Shown: in pieces, positions 43,441 through 51,474 of the stretch
Numbering within the stretch: position 1 is the first letter of the stretch
Layout: every line of letters starts with the position of its first letter
Assembly: GCF_013337765.1 (NCBI RefSeq)
Contig: NZ_VBSB01000035.1
Location: forward strand, 310,001 to 374,000
Direction of reading: 5' to 3'
Source: Mycolicibacterium sphagni
GTDB lineage: Bacteria; Actinomycetota; Actinomycetes; Mycobacteriales; Mycobacteriaceae
Length of the DNA: 64,000 nucleotides
Program-made: the position numbers and the translations under genes
The notes under the pieces: model-generated
Seen by the model: the letters and a program-made list of their open reading frames with translations, nothing else
Databases searched by the model: none
What the model was told of the DNA's origin: nothing

Positions 43441-44289
43441 ATGGCTGACGATCTTGATGCAGTACTGACCAAGCTGGTGGTGCAGTCCCCGGCCGACCAG
43501 CAGCGGTTGGTGGGACTGATCCGCGCGACTTGTGGTGACACGCTGTCGCTGACGCCGCTGCCCGCGCAGACGCCGGTGCGCGCGCCGGAGACCGACGCCG
43601 AGAAGGTGGTGGCCGAGTTCGCCGAGCAGTTCAGCGTCGACGTGTCGGCGATCTCCGATCGCCAGCGGGAGTCGCTGACCACGGCGCTGGGGGCCGGTGC
43701 GTTCGGGGCCGTCGCGCAGATGTTCTTCGCCGACTTCCTGCCGCGGGTGCGCAACGGGCTCGAAGTGCTCGGCTTGCCGGTGCACTGGGTGCCCGAGCAG
43801 CCCGCGTGGGACCCGGGTATCGACGCCGCCGACGTGCTGTTCAACCAGCTGTTGCCGGGGGTGGCACGGCTCAAGTCGGTGGACCCGGTGACCACCGAGG
43901 TGGTGCGGCTGCGCGGGGCGGTCGCGCACGACTGCCGACTGTGCAAGTCGCTGCGTGAGGGCACAGCACTGGAGGCCGGTGGCAGCGAGTCGCTGTACGA
44001 CGATATCGAGCGGTTCGAGTCCTCCGAGCTGCTGACCGACGCGCACAAGGCGGCGCTGCGCTATGCCGACGCGCTGATCTGGTCGCCGGCGCGGATCAGC
44101 CCCGCAGTGGCTTCCGGTGTGCGGGAGCACTTCTCGCTTGAGCAGGCCCGCGAGCTGACGTTGGATGTGATGCGCAACGCGAGCAACAAGATCGCGGTGT
44201 CGTTGAAGGCCGATCAGGCTCGCGTCGCGGAAGGCACCGATCGCTACGTCATCGATGCCGACGGCCAGACAGTGTTCGCCGAGCTTTAG
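43441..44289 (+). CDS. Carboxymuconolactone decarboxylase / AhpD-like protein (Rv2313c-like)
   Basis: 282 residues, 7 nt after tldE. The AhpD-type core LRGAVAHDCRLCKSLREGTAL contains the CxxC redox pair, and the following helices (LLTDAHKAALRYADALIW; LSLEQ-like HFSLEQARELTLDVMRNASNK) fit the family. The N-terminal 100 residues are an extra domain. Possible peroxidase or disulfide role; substrate unknown. Confidence 0.85.
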   Translation: MADDLDAVLTKLVVQSPADQQRLVGLIRATCGDTLSLTPLPAQTPVRAPETDAEKVVAEFAEQFSVDVSAISDRQRESLTTALGAGAFGAVAQMFFADFLPRVRNGLEVLGLPVHWVPEQPAWDPGIDAADVLFNQLLPGVARLKSVDPVTTEVVRLRGAVAHDCRLCKSLREGTALEAGGSESLYDDIERFESSELLTDAHKAALRYADALIWSPARISPAVASGVREHFSLEQARELTLDVMRNASNKIAVSLKADQARVAEGTDRYVIDADGQTVFAEL

Positions 44290-44849
44290 TCCGGCTTCTG
44301 GTCGTATTCTGCGACGCGCCACACGCCGTCGACTCGGGTGAGCTTGTTCCAGCACGCGGTGCGTTGCGGGGCGTCGGTCAGGGTGGGGTCGAGCTGGCCG
44401 AGTAGGGCGCGGTTGAACGCGTCGTGGCTGACGAGAACCAAAGGGCCGCCGTCGTGTTCGTCGACCAGGGCGGTGAATGCGGCAATGGCGCGCTGCCGGA
44501 CCGCCTCCAGTGGCTCGACACCGGGGGCGTTGTCGATGCTGCCGTATTTGGCGATGACCTCGGCGCGCTTGGCTCCGGTGTGCGGGCCGTAGTCGCGGTC
44601 GTTGAGCCGGATGTCGATGGTGGTGGGCACCCCGGCCGCGTCGGCAATCGATTGCGCGGTGGCGACGGCCCGCTGCAGCGGACTGCTGATCACGGTGGCC
44701 GGCTGCTTGTCGGCTAGGGCTTTCGCCAGTTTCTCGGCCTCGGCGATGCCGACCTCGTCAAGTGGTGGGTCGCTCAACCCGCGCATGCGATCCTCGGCGT
44801 TGAATGCGGTACGGCCGTGGCGGGCCAGATACACCGTGGTGACTGACAT
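44286..44849 (-). CDS. Histidine phosphatase family protein (phosphoglycerate mutase-like)
   Basis: 187 residues. RHG motif in VYLARHGRTAFNAEDRMRG with the phospho-acceptor His11, second histidine in LVLVSHDAFNRALLGQL, and ISSPLQRAVATAQ. The size and sequence fit broad-specificity phosphatases (CobC/GpmB-like). It ends convergently with the AhpD-like gene, overlapping by 4 bp, and lies 12 bp after the aldolase gene. Confidence 0.9.
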   Translation of the reverse strand: MSVTTVYLARHGRTAFNAEDRMRGLSDPPLDEVGIAEAEKLAKALADKQPATVISSPLQRAVATAQSIADAAGVPTTIDIRLNDRDYGPHTGAKRAEVIAKYGSIDNAPGVEPLEAVRQRAIAAFTALVDEHDGGPLVLVSHDAFNRALLGQLDPTLTDAPQRTACWNKLTRVDGVWRVAEYDQKPD

Positions 44850-44861
44850 CCCGTCGCTCCT

Positions 44862-45908
44862 TTAGATGATGCGATCCTGGGCTTCCGACAGTGCGCGCAG
44901 GGCTGCGTCGACGTCGTCGTCGGTGGTCGCCCACGAACAAACGAACCTTACCGCCGGCTTGTGCGGGTCGGGTGCGTGGACGGCGAAGTGCTGCCGGACC
45001 GCGGAGAGCGCCTCGGCCGGGAGGTCGACGAACACCTCGTTGGCTTCGGTGGGGGAGCTCAGGTGCAGGCCGAGATTGGTAATGCCGGTGCTGAGCTTCT
45101 TGGCGATGGCGTTGGCGTGCGCCGCTGCCTCAAGCCAGGTGCCGTCGGCCAGCATGGCGTCGAATTGCGCTGAGACGTAACGGTGTTTGCTTGCCAGATG
45201 GCCGATCTGCTTCTGGACGAATTCGATGCCGGTGAAGTGTTCGGGGCGACGGACCAGGATCGCGTCGCCGAACAGCATGCCGTTCTTGGTGCCGCCGATG
45301 GTGACGATGTCGGCGTCACCGACGGCTTGGGCAGGCGGGACATCAAGGGCGGCAATCGCGTTGGCAACTCGGGAGCCGTCGACGTGGACCAGCAGGTCGA
45401 GGTCGTGGGCGTGGTCGATGAATTCGGCGATGGCATCGGGCTGCCAGAGCCGTCCGTTCTCGGTGGACTGGGTGATGGTGACGATGCGGGGCTGGGAGTG
45501 GTGGACGTCGCCGCGGCGGGTGATGCGGCGGTCCAGCAGGGCCGGGTCGATGATGCCGTCGTCGCTGGGCAGCGCGAGCAGGCTGGCGCCGGCCACCAGG
45601 GTGGGGCCGCCGGCCTCGTCGAGCAGGGAATGCGCGATGTCGCTGCAGAGGATCTCGTGCCAGGGCCGGACCGCGGAGGCCAGGGCGATGATGTTGGCGC
45701 CGGTGCCGGTGAAGGCAAAGAGCACGTCGGCGTTGGGGGAGTCGAAGATTTGTTTGACTCGCGCGGCGGCGAGCTGGGTGAGCGGGTCGCCGCCGTAGGA
45801 CGTGGTGGTGCCGTCGTTGGCGGCGGCGATGGCTTCGAGGGCCTTTGGGTGTGCGGGGGCGGCATTGTCGGAGGCGAAAGCGCTGGACACGGCGGGCACC
45901 CTGTCCAT
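44862..45908 (-). CDS. ltaE: Low-specificity threonine aldolase
   Basis: 348 residues from ATG 45908 (MDRVPAVSSAFASDNAAPAHP); the frame extends nine residues further to 45935. PLP fold type I: the Schiff-base lysine is in VTIGGTKNGMLFGDAI, with the cofactor-binding LLVHVDGSRVANA before it. It cleaves threonine to glycine and acetaldehyde. It lies upstream of the phosphatase gene in one unit. Confidence 0.92.
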   Translation of the reverse strand: MDRVPAVSSAFASDNAAPAHPKALEAIAAANDGTTTSYGGDPLTQLAAARVKQIFDSPNADVLFAFTGTGANIIALASAVRPWHEILCSDIAHSLLDEAGGPTLVAGASLLALPSDDGIIDPALLDRRITRRGDVHHSQPRIVTITQSTENGRLWQPDAIAEFIDHAHDLDLLVHVDGSRVANAIAALDVPPAQAVGDADIVTIGGTKNGMLFGDAILVRRPEHFTGIEFVQKQIGHLASKHRYVSAQFDAMLADGTWLEAAAHANAIAKKLSTGITNLGLHLSSPTEANEVFVDLPAEALSAVRQHFAVHAPDPHKPAVRFVCSWATTDDDVDAALRALSEAQDRII

Positions 45909-45958
45909 GATGTCACTTGCGCAGCATGGGATCATGGTGGCCGCGATATGCGCGACAA

Positions 45959-46032
45959 GGGGCGGTAGCTCAGTCGGTTAGAGCCGCGGACTCATAATCC
46001 GTAGGTCGCGGGTTCGAGCCCCGCCCGCCCTA
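45959..46032 (+). tRNA. tRNA with anticodon CAT (Met elongator or Ile2)
   Basis: Cloverleaf folds fully: acceptor GGGGCGG with CCGCCCT (one G-U pair), D arm GCTC/GAGC, anticodon stem GCGGA/TCCGT around loop CTCATAA, T arm GCGGG/CCCGC around TTCGAGC. No CCA is encoded. It is not an initiator, because the three G-C pairs of the anticodon stem are absent. From sequence alone I cannot separate elongator Met from Ile2. The AbiE genes lie directly 3'. Confidence 0.93.
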
Positions 46033-46069
46033 CTTCACAGCCTGTTTTTCAAGATCAGCTTTTCGGACT

Positions 46070-46091
46070 CATCGTTTATTCATCGTTTATG
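46070..46091. repeat. 11-bp tandem direct repeat at the 3' end of the AbiEii gene
   Basis: CATCGTTTATT is repeated directly (46070-46080, 46081-46091, last base differs). The repeat spans the AbiEii stop codon, 38 bp from the tRNA. It is AT-rich against its surroundings. Confidence 0.55.
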
Positions 46092-46841
46092 CGAGCCGCT
46101 GACCTGGGCCCACGCGTCCCGCACGGCGCGCAGCGAATCCTCCGGCGAGACCGTGAGACGAGTCTGACCGGAAAGCTGACTCTGCCATTCGGCCTCCGAT
46201 GGCGCCCACGCGAAGTCGCGCGGCGCTGGCGGCTGGTTGGTGGGGCCGTAGCGCCGGTACAGGTCTTCGGCGGCGGCATCGATCGCGCCCAGGCGATTGA
46301 GCGCCCAGAGATCCCATAGATCGCGGGAGGCGTGGCGGTCGACCCACGTCGCGGTCTTGGATGCCGCGAAGGCGGGCAGGGTGGGCACCAATAGCTCGGC
46401 GGCGGGAGTATCGGCATAACGCTGGACCAAGGATCGTCGCTCTGTCGGCCACACTATTCGGTCCCGGGAGGACAGCAGTTGTAGCCGGACCGTCAGGCCA
46501 CCGGAGGTCCGGATGATTGCAGGGTCGATGTCGGGAATGCTGCTAAGTGCGGGGGCCAGGGTAAGTCGCCCGTGACTGCGGGCGAGGGCACGGGGCAAGA
46601 CAGCGTCCATATCGGTCGCGATCGGCTTGCGATCGCCGATTGCGACTAGGTCGATGTCCTCACTCAGTCGTCCGTTCGGGAGGTGAGTGCGCGCGAGCGC
46701 TGTCCCACCGATGAAGTGGATTCGGTCGCCGAACTCTCGGCTCAGGACTGCGAGGAGGTGGGAGATGAGGTGATCGCGTTCGACTTGTTCGGTCGCGACA
46801 CCGAATTGCTCAGCAACGGCTGTTCTTTCGTCAAAGTTCAC
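46080..46841 (-). CDS. abiEii: AbiEii-like nucleotidyltransferase toxin (type IV toxin-antitoxin)
   Basis: 253 residues from GTG 46841. The nucleotidyltransferase motif is GGTALARTHLPNGRLSEDIDL: Gly45-Gly46-Thr47 and the metal-binding Asp62/Asp64. Later segments (TVRLQLLSSRD; LPAFAASKTATWVDRHASRDLWDLWAL) match the DUF1814/AbiEii family, which includes the mycobacterial MenT toxins that modify tRNA ends. The start overlaps the antitoxin gene by 11 bp, standard for this bicistron. Confidence 0.9.
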   Translation of the reverse strand: MNFDERTAVAEQFGVATEQVERDHLISHLLAVLSREFGDRIHFIGGTALARTHLPNGRLSEDIDLVAIGDRKPIATDMDAVLPRALARSHGRLTLAPALSSIPDIDPAIIRTSGGLTVRLQLLSSRDRIVWPTERRSLVQRYADTPAAELLVPTLPAFAASKTATWVDRHASRDLWDLWALNRLGAIDAAAEDLYRRYGPTNQPPAPRDFAWAPSEAEWQSQLSGQTRLTVSPEDSLRAVRDAWAQVSGSHKR

Positions 46842-47481
46842 TGTCGCGCGCCCAGGTTTTCGCCCGTTTCAATGATGCGGTACGTCGTTGTTCGGTTGCC
46901 AGGTTTTGTAGCCGATCTTTCTCGCTGCGCTCATACAGTGCGGCGACGGCGGTCGGAACATCGATCTCGGCGTCACCAAGTTTGGGACGGTGAGCAAGGT
47001 CCAGAGTCGTCTGCTCGGGTGTCGTCACCAGCGTCGAGCCGAGCTCGGTGTCGTAACGTTCGGCGTCCAAGCCCTTGGTGTTGCGTTTGACGAACCGGAC
47101 GACCGCAGGGCGGTCAGACAATGTGATGGGGCGATGTTGCTCGGGGACGGCGATGGTCGCAGTGGCGAGCGCGCGCGGGATGGCTCCGTGCAGCCGTGCG
47201 GCGCTGACTCCCATGACGATGATGTTGTCCGGGCCGTAGATTGCCGAAGCGATGCCCGCCGCAGCGGTTTCCAAGCCCGGCATCCAGCCTTGCCCCACCA
47301 TGGCCGGTGGCACGACGACGTAATAACCATCGGCAAGGCGGTGCAGCAGACCGCGTTCGTGAAGGCGCGCCACCTCAGCAGCGGGGTGCGCATAAGTGTG
47401 TTTCGCCTGCGCCGGGCGGAATGTGCCGAGGGGATACGCGGCCAGGCTAGCGGGGACCGCCGTACTGTGCTTCTGTGCCAT
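46831..47481 (-). CDS. abiEi: AbiEi-like antitoxin / autorepressor (type IV)
   Basis: 216 residues from ATG 47481 with AAGGAG upstream; a longer frame has no such site. The N-terminal region (AAEVARLHERGLLHRLADGYYVVVP) is the winged-helix antitoxin domain; the C-terminal domain has IIVMGVSAARLHGAIPRALATATIAVP and TTPEQTTLDLAHRP. In known AbiE systems this protein counteracts the toxin without binding it stably and represses its own promoter through inverted repeats, which agrees with the palindrome just upstream. Confidence 0.9.
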   Translation of the reverse strand: MAQKHSTAVPASLAAYPLGTFRPAQAKHTYAHPAAEVARLHERGLLHRLADGYYVVVPPAMVGQGWMPGLETAAAGIASAIYGPDNIIVMGVSAARLHGAIPRALATATIAVPEQHRPITLSDRPAVVRFVKRNTKGLDAERYDTELGSTLVTTPEQTTLDLAHRPKLGDAEIDVPTAVAALYERSEKDRLQNLATEQRRTASLKRAKTWARDSEL

Positions 47482-47494
47482 GATCACTCCTTGG

Positions 47495-47533
47495 GTATGC
47501 AAATCATAGGCTAATAGCCTACGAAATGCATAC
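47495..47533. promoter_or_regulatory. 39-bp nested palindrome at the abiE promoter
   Basis: Outer arms GTATGC (47495-47500) and GCATAC (47528-47533); inner arms TAGGCTA (47507-47513) and TAGCCTA (47515-47521) around a single central A; 6-nt spacers on both sides are equal in length. A consensus-like -10 TATGAT (minus strand, 47503-47508) lies inside, so bound repressor would block polymerase. The antitoxin ATG is 14 bp downstream. Confidence 0.85.
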
Positions 47534-47645
47534 TCGTGGTCAGGTGAGGTCGCTGCCGCCGACCGATGCTTTACACCCACTTCGGTTGGTTCCGCCGGCC
47601 ACGCTTGTCCTTCGCCGCGCGTGAAACTACTACCTGAACGCATCA

Positions 47646-47713
47646 TTCAACGACCATTGAAATATCTCCACAGGTTCATTACGCTGGACACATGATTTCA
47701 ACAGATGTTGAAA
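47646..47713 (+). promoter_or_regulatory. Promoter region of the Ig-like protein with TTCAA/TTGAA inverted repeats
   Basis: A -10-like TACGCT (47680-47685) ends 6 nt before the ATG at 47692, suggesting a leaderless mRNA. TTCAA-N6-TTGAA lies upstream (47646-47661), and a perfect palindrome TTTCAACA-GA-TGTTGAAA (47696-47713) covers codons 2-8. Both could bind the same regulator. Confidence 0.45.
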
Positions 47714-49200
47714 AAACTGCTGATGAACGTCGCGGCAGTCAGATCGCCGCCTGGGTCGGGGCGGGTGCGATCACCGTCGGCGTCTGTGCGGCCCTGACGA
47801 GCGGAACCGGACTAGCGCATGCTGACACCGCGCACGCCGCAGGCGCCAACACCTCAGGCAGCAACGCGGGTCCTGCCAGGGCCGACGGGAACAGCAATGC
47901 CGCTTCGGCAACGTCCTCGGTCGGCCAAGCGCGGCCAATGGCCCACAGACCGGTCCGCATCGGCGCCGCGGATGCTTCGGAAACGGCACTGAAAGAGACT
48001 GTGGTACAGGAAGATTCGACATCCATCGACCTCGCGCCGAGCGGATCCGCGAAGGCGGCGGCAACCTGGGCGGCATCGCCGCGACCAGCACCGGCAGATA
48101 TACCGCGTCCGTTGATGGTCGCGAATGCGTTGTCGGGCTGGGTCTCCCGCGAACTGCGCTACACCCTGTTCAATCGGCCGCCCCGCATTACCGCGGTTCA
48201 ACACTCCCAGGACCCCCGCACCGGCGTCGTCACCGGCGAACTCCGAGACGGTCCTGGTCACGCCGGGGGGTCGATGTACACGGTCAGCCAGCCCGACAAT
48301 GCGCTCGTACAGGTAAACCCCGATGGAAGTTTCACCGTCACTCCGGACTCGAATGTCGCTCACCACGGCGGAACGGTCAGCTTCACCGTGGCGGCTGACA
48401 ATGGCGTCAACTACCGGCTGTCGGGTTCGATCGGCCGGTTTCAGTCCATAATCCATTCCATTGCAGTCAATCTCGGCCTCAGCGGTCCTGACACGAGTAC
48501 CACGGTAGTGGTGGTCAACGTTGTGGCCACCAATCAACCGCCGGTAATCAATGGCTACACGGCCAGCACGTCTGCAGGCACCGGCACCGTCGCCGGCCAG
48601 ATACGAGCCGTCGACCCCAACAATGACAACCTCGGCTTCAGTGGATCGACGACCAGTGCGCTCGGGGCGGCAGTGACCGTCAACCCCGACGGCTCGTTCA
48701 CGTACGTGCCCACCGCCGACATTCGCCACGCCGCCGCTGCCCTAAACGCACCCGATGCCGTGAAAGCCGATAGCTTCGGCGTCACCGTTACCGACGGCTA
48801 CGGTGGCACCGCCAGCGCGAGAGTGGACGTTACCGTGAACCCGGCGAACGCCAATCCCGCCGGCGGAGCGATAACCGACCTGCAAGTCGACGACATCTTC
48901 GGTGTGATCACCGGATCGATCTCGGGTGTCACCGATCCCGATTCGGACGCGTTGATCTACAGCGCGAACCCGACCAGCGCGGGTGGCGGCTGGGTTGATG
49001 TATTCGGTGACGGCTCCTTCACCTACAACCCGACGGCCGAACAACGCCACCTTGCTGCCGCCTTGGGTGCGCCGTTCACCGCCACACACGACAGTTTCGC
49101 CATCTTTGTCGCGGACGGCCACGGAGGCGGTACCGCACTCACCGTCATCGTCCCGATCCCACCGGAAGCCGATGAGCCCCCGGTGGGCGAAGAGGTGTAA
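47692..49200 (+). CDS. Secreted protein with Ig-like/VCBS-type repeats
   Basis: 502 residues. The N-terminus has a long mycobacterial-type signal region (IAAWVGAGAITVGVCAALTSGTGLAHA, cleavage after AHA likely), then a low-complexity Ala/Ser/Asn linker to about 140. Three tandem beta-domains follow, each with a (N/G)DGSFT(V/Y) turn: NPDGSFTVTPDSN, NPDGSFTYVPTAD, GDGSFTYNPTAEQRHLAAALG. This is the cadherin/VCBS class common in mycobacterial cell-surface proteins. The tail is acidic. Role unknown; adhesion or matrix function is an inference. Confidence 0.88.
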   Translation: MISTDVEKTADERRGSQIAAWVGAGAITVGVCAALTSGTGLAHADTAHAAGANTSGSNAGPARADGNSNAASATSSVGQARPMAHRPVRIGAADASETALKETVVQEDSTSIDLAPSGSAKAAATWAASPRPAPADIPRPLMVANALSGWVSRELRYTLFNRPPRITAVQHSQDPRTGVVTGELRDGPGHAGGSMYTVSQPDNALVQVNPDGSFTVTPDSNVAHHGGTVSFTVAADNGVNYRLSGSIGRFQSIIHSIAVNLGLSGPDTSTTVVVVNVVATNQPPVINGYTASTSAGTGTVAGQIRAVDPNNDNLGFSGSTTSALGAAVTVNPDGSFTYVPTADIRHAAAALNAPDAVKADSFGVTVTDGYGGTASARVDVTVNPANANPAGGAITDLQVDDIFGVITGSISGVTDPDSDALIYSANPTSAGGGWVDVFGDGSFTYNPTAEQRHLAAALGAPFTATHDSFAIFVADGHGGGTALTVIVPIPPEADEPPVGEEV

Positions 49201-49256
49201 CACGCGATCGCAACATACCGCTCATCCACGGCCAAACGGTGAAGCTGATCGGATAT

Positions 49257-49496
49257 TCAACGCCAGCCGCGGAATGCATCAAGAAGTCGATTGCGATACA
49301 CCGGGTCAAGCTGTTCGTCGCTAACGCTGCCGAGGGTCTTGATGGTGCTCCGAAATTGCTCGAGGTAGTTTTCGCAGCCGTCGCACTCTAGGAGGTGCGT
49401 GTCGAAGCGCGCTCGGGTGTCGAGGTCTAGGGCGCCGTCAAGGTAGGCCGTGACGAGTTCGACGAGTTCGTTGCAGTCCATCTCTTCGGTACTCAT
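49257..49496 (-). CDS. Zinc-finger anti-sigma factor (zf-HC2)
   Basis: 79 residues from ATG 49496, overlapping the sigma-factor stop by one base (TAATG). ZAS-type zinc motif: Cys7-region MDCNELVELVTAYLDGALD, then HLLECDGC (His-x3-Cys-x2-Cys). No membrane segment, so a cytoplasmic anti-sigma factor that may respond to redox stress. It is the partner of the sigma factor encoded just upstream. Confidence 0.9.
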   Translation of the reverse strand: MSTEEMDCNELVELVTAYLDGALDLDTRARFDTHLLECDGCENYLEQFRSTIKTLGSVSDEQLDPVYRNRLLDAFRGWR

Positions 49497-50125
49497 TACT
49501 CGTCTGCCAAGTAGTCTTCGAGGGCCTGGCGCACCGCTGCGCGACCGCGGTGCAACAGCACGCGCTGGTTGGCCACGCTGATATCGAGCAGTGCACACAC
49601 CTCACCTGAGTCGAATCCGAGCATATCGCGCAGGGTCACGACGACACGTTGCCGTTCGGGCAGTTTATCTAGTTCGGCGCGAGCGATCGCGATGAACTCC
49701 CCGCCGAGCACGGACCCTTCCGGCGTGTCGGAGAAGGCCGAGGGCGCCGCTCCGTCCTTCCAGTGCCCGCGCCACTGGTCGCCGGCCTCTCGGAAGCGGG
49801 ACGGGTCAACGGTGCTCCCTGTGTACGTTGTGATCGCCGCATCTGCGTCGCGGCGTTCCCGGATTCCTCGGTTCTTGGCGATATTGATCATCACCGTGAA
49901 AAGCCATGTGCGCAGCGAGGACCGGCCCTCGAACTTGGCGATGCCCCTGACGAGTGCGATCCAGGTTTCCTGGACCACTTCCTCGGCGATCTCGCGGCTG
50001 GGCACATATCCGCGGGCCACACGCAGCAGCGACGGGGTGTGCTCGTCGACGAGCCGGGCAAATGCGACTTCGTCCCCCTCGCGCAGCGCAGCGATCAGCG
50101 CCGTCTCGTCCGGGGTCTCGGTCAT
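49496..50125 (-). CDS. ECF sigma factor (pair 1)
   Basis: 209 residues. Region 2: VAFARLVDEHTPSLLRVARG and EEVVQETWIALVRGIAKFEG then SSLRTWLFTVMINIAKNRG. Region 4: LPERQRVVVTLRDMLGFDS, EVCALLDISVANQRVLLHRGRAAVRQ over the split. It precedes and overlaps its anti-sigma gene. It closely resembles the sigma factor at 51468-52112, so the two are paralogues. Confidence 0.93.
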   Translation of the reverse strand: MTETPDETALIAALREGDEVAFARLVDEHTPSLLRVARGYVPSREIAEEVVQETWIALVRGIAKFEGRSSLRTWLFTVMINIAKNRGIRERRDADAAITTYTGSTVDPSRFREAGDQWRGHWKDGAAPSAFSDTPEGSVLGGEFIAIARAELDKLPERQRVVVTLRDMLGFDSGEVCALLDISVANQRVLLHRGRAAVRQALEDYLADE

Positions 50126-50291
50126 CGGAACCCGATATTAGCCGCGCGGCGGTACGCCGAATTGGCGAAATCGCAGCGCGCACTGCAACCCGTAACGCCC
50201 GGCCGCCGTGTTGACACCAACCAACGACAGAAGCAATACCACCTCATGCCGTCGCCACGACGGCCGGACGACATAGATGGAAGTGAACCCG

Positions 50292-50993
50292 ATGAGTCTC
50301 AACGCGATCCGCACGCTTGTCCTGACTGCCGGCGCGATCCTCGCTGTGTGCACGCTCAGCTCGTGTTCGAGCGGCACTCCCGAGACAATCGCCACGAGTA
50401 CGACCACCAGTGTGGCCGCGGCAATGCCGCCTAAGGCAACCTTCATCGCCGACATGCCCGCAGCGCCGGGTGCTCCGATGATGACGATGGCCATCACTGT
50501 CGAGGGCGAGAAGGTCGTCGCATACGCGACCAACGGCACCAACGACGAGGCCTACTTCATCGGTACACAGAAGGATGGCCGCATGGATCTCGATTCGATG
50601 TACGCCGATCACCTGGAGGCGTCCTTCGACGGTCAGAAAGTCAGCGGCGTGATCGTGATGAACGAGAAGGGCGCCGCCCCTGAGAAGTTCGCAGCGGCAC
50701 CGGTGGCCGCTCCGGCCGGCGTCTACACCGCTACCCACGGTACCTCCCGTGCGTCGTGGGTGGTCCGCCCCGACCACACGATGATCGGGGTCATGGACAA
50801 CAGTGCTCCTGGTGACCACAAGGTGACCGATGCGATCGCCGCCCAGGATCAGCAATTCAAGGACAGCGTCCGCCAGATGAGGCTGGAGCGGCAGATGCAA
50901 CCCGCCCCGGCGATGACCTATGGGACGTGGTCGATGGATATGCACGGCAAGACGGTGACCGCAGTCCCCGTCACCGGCAGCATGACGTTCTGA
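50292..50993 (+). CDS. Putative lipoprotein between two sigma/anti-sigma pairs
   Basis: 233 residues from ATG 50292, with GGAAGTGA at 50280-50287; an upstream ATG at 50277 is less likely. Lipobox LSSC at residues 22-25 after the hydrophobic TLVLTAGAILAVCT, then a Ser/Thr linker. The mature part (FIADMPAAPGAPMMTMAITVEGEKVVAYATNGTNDEAYFIG) is beta-rich with no recognised domain. Divergent from sigma pair 1 and 148 bp upstream of pair 2, so it is a likely regulon member. Confidence 0.85.
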   Translation: MSLNAIRTLVLTAGAILAVCTLSSCSSGTPETIATSTTTSVAAAMPPKATFIADMPAAPGAPMMTMAITVEGEKVVAYATNGTNDEAYFIGTQKDGRMDLDSMYADHLEASFDGQKVSGVIVMNEKGAAPEKFAAAPVAAPAGVYTATHGTSRASWVVRPDHTMIGVMDNSAPGDHKVTDAIAAQDQQFKDSVRQMRLERQMQPAPAMTYGTWSMDMHGKTVTAVPVTGSMTF

Positions 50994-51141
50994 TTCACCT
51001 GATCTGAATGAAACAGGCTGCGGCACTGCGGCCCCGGAGACAGTTGCCGGGACCGCAGCTCGTTGCGGTACCTGTCACGATGCGGCGTAACGGTATGGGG
51101 GTTTCTGACCACTGAGCCTTGACACCGACAACGGAGGTCAC

Positions 51142-51474
51142 ATGGGCAGTACTGATAGTCAAGGGCGGTGGAGTCGGGGCGCGAGAGCATTCCGGCGACG
51201 CATTCGTGCGTTAATGCCATGGCCAACCGGCACGCGGACGCTCCGATGCCAGGAAATGGTCGAACTGGTCACCTTGTATCTGGACGGTGCGCTGGACGCC
51301 GCCACGCAAACCCGATTCGAGCAGCACCTCCAGCAATGCGACGGTTGCGCAGGCTATCTCGAGCAATTTCGGACGACCGTTCATACCATCGGCGCGATCC
51401 GCGAGGAGCAGATCCACCCCATCTTCCGTGCACGCCTTCTCGAGGCTTTCGCCGATACGGCCGGCTCGTGGTAG
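51142..51474 (+). CDS. Zinc-finger anti-sigma factor (pair 2)
   Basis: 110 residues from ATG 51142 with GGAGG 4 nt upstream. ZAS motif: RCQEMVELVTLYLDGALD, HLQQCDGC (His-x3-Cys-x2-Cys). It is clearly related to the anti-sigma at 49257-49496 (YLEQFR, IHPIFRARLLEAF) but has about 30 extra basic N-terminal residues. The stop overlaps the start of the sigma gene. The anti-sigma-first order is the reverse of pair 1. Confidence 0.88.
   Translation: MGSTDSQGRWSRGARAFRRRIRALMPWPTGTRTLRCQEMVELVTLYLDGALDAATQTRFEQHLQQCDGCAGYLEQFRTTVHTIGAIREEQIHPIFRARLLEAFADTAGSW

Noticed and set aside
42453..44048. A 531-codon minus-strand frame opposite tldE and the AhpD-like gene
   Set aside because: Shadow frame with low-complexity sequence; it would cross two real genes.
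45959..49256. A second copy of the tRNA 3' end as attachment-site evidence
   Set aside because: I looked for repeats of the T-arm/acceptor sequence downstream and saw none by eye; the island idea therefore rests only on position.
50211..51126. TTGACACC occurring upstream of both the lipoprotein (50211) and the pair 2 anti-sigma gene (51119) as a possible shared ECF promoter
   Set aside because: The distances to the starts differ, no matching -10 partner with constant spacing was found, and TTGACA is the housekeeping -35.
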